In this document: positions 5,260 to 7,532 of the stretch, piece after piece
Layout: every line of letters starts with the position of its first letter
Numbering within the stretch: the stretch's first letter is position 1
Assembly (NCBI GenBank): GCA_031257995.1
Contig: JAIRNN010000321.1
Span: 1-7,532 of the forward strand
Source of the DNA: Spirochaetaceae bacterium
GTDB lineage: Bacteria; Spirochaetota; Spirochaetia; Treponematales; Breznakiellaceae
Length of the DNA stretch: 7,532 nt
Reading direction: 5' to 3'
The notes under the pieces: model-generated
What the model was told of the DNA's origin: nothing
What the model saw: only the letters and a program-made list of their open reading frames with translations
Database searches by the model: none
Made by a program: the position numbers and the translations under genes

Positions 5260-5349
5260 GGATTTGATCACGGGGAACCGCAGATTTTTCACACTGGGCG
5301 CCGCTTCATCTGTGGTTTTTGTGGTTCCGGTGATTGAGTCCTGTGATCC
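5260..5349. repeat. CACAGATT-type palindromic repeat, copy B
   Basis: The left edge GATCACGGGGAACCGCAGAT (5265-5284) and the right edge, read in reverse complement (GGATCACAGGACTCAATCAC, 5349-5330, then CGGAACC), form an imperfect palindrome around GATTTTTCACAC. It is a shorter, diverged relative of copy A in the same orientation. Confidence 0.6.
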
Positions 5350-5365
5350 AAAATGGAAGCGTTGC

Positions 5366-5401
5366 GAGAGACTTCCCTCCCTTATTTTATCCCTCTTGAC
5401 A
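5366..5401 (+). repeat. End fragment of the dispersed hairpin repeat, copy 4
   Basis: GAGAGACTTCCCTCC (5366-5380) followed by an AT-rich tail aligns with the last part of copies 1 and 2. Only the 3' end of the repeat is present, and it leads straight into the promoter-like sequence at 5396-5424. Confidence 0.45.
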
Positions 5402-5424
5402 AAAAAATTTGAACCTTCTATTTT
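5396..5424 (+). promoter_or_regulatory. Candidate promoter of the decayed lipoprotein/amidohydrolase gene
   Basis: A perfect -35 box TTGACA (5396-5401) is followed by 17 bases and TATTTT (5419-5424). A TATGAT lies at 5426-5431 but with 24-base spacing. The promoter sits in the AT-rich tail of the repeat fragment and upstream of GAGGAGG (5470-5475). Confidence 0.4.
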
Positions 5425-5480
5425 GTATGATACTTAGAAAATCTATATTGTTTATAGGGTATAACTTTAGAGGAGGTTCT

Positions 5481-5561
5481 ATGAGCAAGTTTTGTGTTTT
5501 ATCGGGTTTGACGGTTGCCTTCGTGACGTTTATGCTGACCGGGCGCAAGGGCAGGGCGTAG
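5481..5561 (+). pseudogene. Lipoprotein signal peptide remnant with broken lipobox
   Basis: The 26-codon frame starts at ATG 5481, 5 bases after a strong GAGGAGG site. The peptide MSKFCVLSGLTVAFVTFMLT then GRKGRA and a stop reads like a type II signal: a lysine, a hydrophobic core and Leu-Thr-Gly followed by Arg where the lipidated Cys is expected. Cys TGC to Arg CGC is a single transition. The stop falls 20 bases before the M20-like sequence begins. The remnant is probably the former signal of that gene, in a reading frame now broken, although it could be the stump of a separate lipoprotein. Confidence 0.45.
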
Positions 5562-5581
5562 GCAGGATGCGGGAGGGTTTC

Positions 5582-6883
5582 ATGATACGGTCGTGGAGGC
5601 CGCGAGGCCGGTCGTGATTTTGTTATCAAGACGCGAAGGACGCTCTATGAACGCGCGGAACTCTCAGGCAGTGCGTTTGAAACGACCCGCTTCATTAAGA
5701 AAACGCTTGAAGAATGGTTTATTCCCTACACGGGAATCGAAGATAGCGGCATTATCGCCTTCTTGACCGGAAAAAAGGAGAAGGGGGACGAGATGGTCCG
5801 TACGATCGTTCTCCGGGCCGATGTTGACGCGCTTCCCATCGTGGAAAACGAGCAAAACCTCGTGCGGAAGCGTGATTGTATTTCGCAAAACAGGGGTGTG
5901 ATGCACGCTTGCGGACATGACGCTCACACCGCTGTCTTGCTTTCCGCGTCCAAGATTCTTTTCGGGTTGCGGGAGGAGATCGACGGCAAAATCCTCGCCG
6001 TCTTTGAGCGCGGCGAGGAAAGGCTGGGCCTCCTTGCCAATATTATCGCGTGGTTTGAGAAAGAGGGCATCCGGTTGGACGGCGCTCACGCGATCCACAT
6101 CCGGCCCGACCTCCCTTCGGGGAAGATCGCCGTTTTGGAGGGGCCTGTCTTCGCAAGCCTGTTTTTTTTTCGACATCATCCTCAAGGGAGAGGGTGGACA
6201 CGGTTTCCGGCCCGACCTCGCGAACAGCCCGCTTGATTGCTTTGTCCATTTCTACAATGCGCTGAAATCGTTGCGGGAACGCTACATCTCGCCGTTTGAA
6301 CCGCTTACGACGAACATCGGGGTCGTCAATTACGGCACATTGAGCAACGTCATCTCAGGCAACCTGCACTTCACCGGCTCGGCCCGCCTTTACCATGAGG
6401 AAAAGACAGCGAAGTTTGCGGCGGAACTGGACAACCTGCTCGACCACATAACCGCCGGCTTCCATTGCACCTATCAAAAGAACCGGTTCGGCGCCTCTCC
6501 GAATCCGACCATCAATGAAAAGGGCATGGCGCGGACGGGGCAAAGGGCCGTGCGCCGATATCTGGGCGACGGTTATCTGGTCGACACTTACGAGCCAATG
6601 ATGTGTTCCGATGACTTCGCGTTTTTCGGCAAGGTCTGCCCCACCTTGATGGTTCATCTGGATGGTTCATCTGGGGATCGGCAACCCGGAAAAGGGGTCA
6701 GGCGGCGAGCTTCATTCCGGCAGGTTTGACATTGATGAGGACGCGCTTCCCCTCGGTGTCGCGGAGACGGCGGCCTTCGCGTTTCCGTTTTTTGAAGATG
6801 TGCGCGAAGATGACGAGGCGGTTCCTCTCTCGGATCATTCCGGCAGGGGACTACACGATATGAGGCGCGGGCTTCCCCCTTAG
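5582..6883 (+). pseudogene. M20-family metallo-amidohydrolase, frameshifted remnant
   Basis: Pieced together, the frames give a nearly full-length M20 amidohydrolase (aminoacylase / N-acyl-amino-acid hydrolase type), a two-metal enzyme that cleaves N-acyl amino acids or related amides. Visible parts: HDTVVEAARPVV and TRRTLYERAELSG at the N-terminus, RADVDALP (metal site), GVMHACGHDAHT (metal ligands), GEER (the catalytic-Glu region), GEGGHGFRPDLANSPLD in the dimerisation domain, SDDFAFF, and finally GIGN...GELHSGRFD with the last His ligand. The frame changes near 5620, in a nine-T tract at 6162-6170, and at a 13-bp tandem duplication (6648-6673). The C-terminus runs into repeat DNA at 6871. 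The proline of the usual PELS motif is Ala and the start is unclear. At least three lesions make it inactive unless some are sequencing errors. The true substrate is unknown. Confidence 0.87.
6648..6673 (+). repeat. 13-bp perfect tandem duplication inside the M20 remnant
   Basis: GATGGTTCATCTG occurs twice without a gap (6648-6660 and 6661-6673). Removing one copy joins TLMVHL to GIGNPEKGSGGELHSGRFD in one frame, which is the expected M20 C-terminus. The duplication is therefore the cause of that frameshift. Confidence 0.9.
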
Positions 6884-6897
6884 GGGAATAGATAATT
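6871..6897 (+). repeat. Dispersed repeat fragment split by the 398-bp element (left half)
   Basis: The hairpin TTCCCC-CTTA-GGGGAA (6873-6888) and the following ATAGATAATT match the start of copy 2 (about 3579-3610). The right half continues at 7296. Confidence 0.6.
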
Positions 6898-7295
6898 GAG
6901 GCTGTTTCAAAACCCCATGCAAACCTTGGACTACCCGTATCTACCGCCAGCCCTCAGTTGAATTTAGCCGCTAAGGTACCCAATGCCGCGCTCAAAACAT
7001 TGAGGGCGTTCAATTACACAACACGGCGCGGCGCCAATAAAGGCCCCGCCTTTTTATTCAAGCATCAGCGCCACAGTACTAAGGCGCAGAAGGTTTTTAC
7101 CGGCAAATTCGCGTTTTACCGTCAATTTATCTGTTTTGCAAGTGTTTACTAGTGCCTGTAAAGCCGGTGGGCTATCAAACCGGCAAACGCCATCCTTATT
7201 CGCCTCAGCGGTTTACTAACCGCCTTCGCGGTTAATTCCTTCTGCTTTGCAACTGACAGAAACACCCCAATATAAATGAGTTTTGAAACAGCCTC
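6898..7295. mobile_element. Non-autonomous insertion element (IS remnant or MITE), 398 bp
   Basis: GAGGCTGTTTCAAAAC (6898-6913) and its exact reverse complement (7280-7295) are 16-bp perfect inverted ends. AATT directly flanks both sides (6894-6897, 7296-7299), a 4-bp target duplication. No transposase is present. A 64-codon plus-strand frame (TTG 6958 to 7152) and a minus-strand open stretch of about 50 codons (ending near 7057, product end LLRLSTVALMLE) resemble nothing I know. Several small hairpins occur, such as AACCGC-CTTC-GCGGTT (7218-7233). It may be an internally deleted insertion sequence or a MITE; the parent family was not identified. Confidence 0.75.
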
Positions 7296-7299
7296 AATT

Positions 7300-7430
7300 G
7301 AAAATGGATAATGGCGGGGTCTTAGGGACGGGCCCCTAGGAGAGGGGGCAGCGTAGGGCGTAGACCGAAGCGAGGAGGAGGCGAAGACGACCGGAGTGCG
7401 TGTCCGGAGCGGAGGGGAAGTCTCCTACTG
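7300..7430 (+). repeat. Dispersed hairpin repeat, copy 3
   Basis: GAAAATGGATAATGG (7300-7314) continues the split repeat. It is followed by TAGGGAC-GG-GCCCCTA (7323-7338, one mismatch relative to the perfect hairpin in copy 2) and AGAGGGGGCAGCGTAGG. The copy ends with AGGGGAAGTCTCCT (7413-7426), the GAGACTTCCCC motif read on the opposite strand. Confidence 0.6.
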
Positions 7431-7460
7431 TCAACAAGTTAAGCAAAAAAACAAAAGGGA

Positions 7461-7532
7461 CACAGATTTCATAGATTGCACAGATTTTTTGTTTGAAAAC
7501 CTTTCTTCAATCTGTGAAATCTGCGTAATCTG
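7461..7532. repeat. CACAGATT-type palindromic repeat, copy C (cut by window end)
   Basis: CAGATTTCATAGATTGCACA (7463-7482) plus GATT pairs imperfectly with 7509-7532 (AATCTGTGAAATCTGCGTAA plus TCTG) around a loop of about 22 bases. The words CACAGATT and AATCTGTG are shared with copies A and B. Confidence 0.55.

Noticed and set aside
4871..5349. CRISPR-like array from the repeated CACAGATT and GGGGAACC words
   Set aside because: There are only two full copies here, about 380 bp apart, each an internal palindrome, without regular spacers or cas genes.
6162..6170. Programmed frameshift or phase-variable switch controlling the M20 enzyme
   Set aside because: At least two other lesions break the same gene, so decay (or sequencing error at this tract) is the simpler reading.
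5635..6249. Minus-strand frames opposite the M20 remnant
   Set aside because: They are shadows. The plus strand carries the recognisable M20 motifs in order.

Overview
The window most likely comes from a spirochaete of the Treponema group, possibly a gut (termite-type) treponeme. The evidence is indirect. The zinc-binding protein's signal peptide ends in the FAGGKK pattern I associate with treponemal binding proteins. The coding parts are moderately GC-rich, and the spacers are crowded with hairpin repeats and non-autonomous elements. No rRNA, tRNA, plasmid or phage gene is present to fix the taxonomy.

Layout, left to right. (1) 1-394, minus strand: the 5' end of an exported protein of unknown function, AT-rich compared with the rest, with a strong TTGACA-17-TATCCT promoter and a perfect hairpin at the predicted 5' end of its mRNA. 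(2) 480-781: a 284-bp non-autonomous element with 16-bp perfect terminal inverted repeats and a 9-bp target duplication, carrying a copy of a hairpin repeat found several times in the window. (3) 841-1536, minus: the C-terminal half of a GntP-family (gluconate-type) permease, truncated next to another repeat hairpin. (4) 1847-3001, minus: an intact aldo/keto reductase with a C-terminal ferredoxin-like domain. (5) 3144-3458, plus: a small membrane-anchored protein with a His/Asp/Cys metal-binding cluster. (6) 3459-3892: repeat-filled spacer. (7) 3893-4864, plus: an intact ZnuA/TroA-type zinc-binding protein with an acidic loop where many relatives have a His-rich one. (8) 4865-5470: spacer with two copies of a palindromic CACAGATT-type repeat. 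(9) 5481-6883, plus: a decayed M20 metallo-amidohydrolase with several frame breaks (a T9 tract, a 13-bp tandem duplication and one near the N-terminus), preceded by what looks like a lipoprotein signal whose lipobox Cys has become Arg. (10) 6894-7299: a second non-autonomous element of 398 bp, with 16-bp perfect inverted ends and a 4-bp AATT duplication, inserted into a dispersed repeat so that the empty site can be reconstructed. (11) 7300-7532: further copies of both repeat families.

How the genes relate. The small His/Cys protein and the ZnuA-like protein probably both serve zinc (or manganese) acquisition at the cell envelope. They are separated by repeats, and the partner ATPase and permease are not in the window. 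The reductase is a free-standing cytoplasmic redox enzyme, divergent from the metal genes. The permease remnant and the M20 remnant are dead or dying genes. Overall this is an eroding accessory region shaped by short non-autonomous elements. I see no defence system, phage, CRISPR array or other complete new system. The most interesting signals are the two elements with reconstructable insertion sites and the metal-uptake pair.
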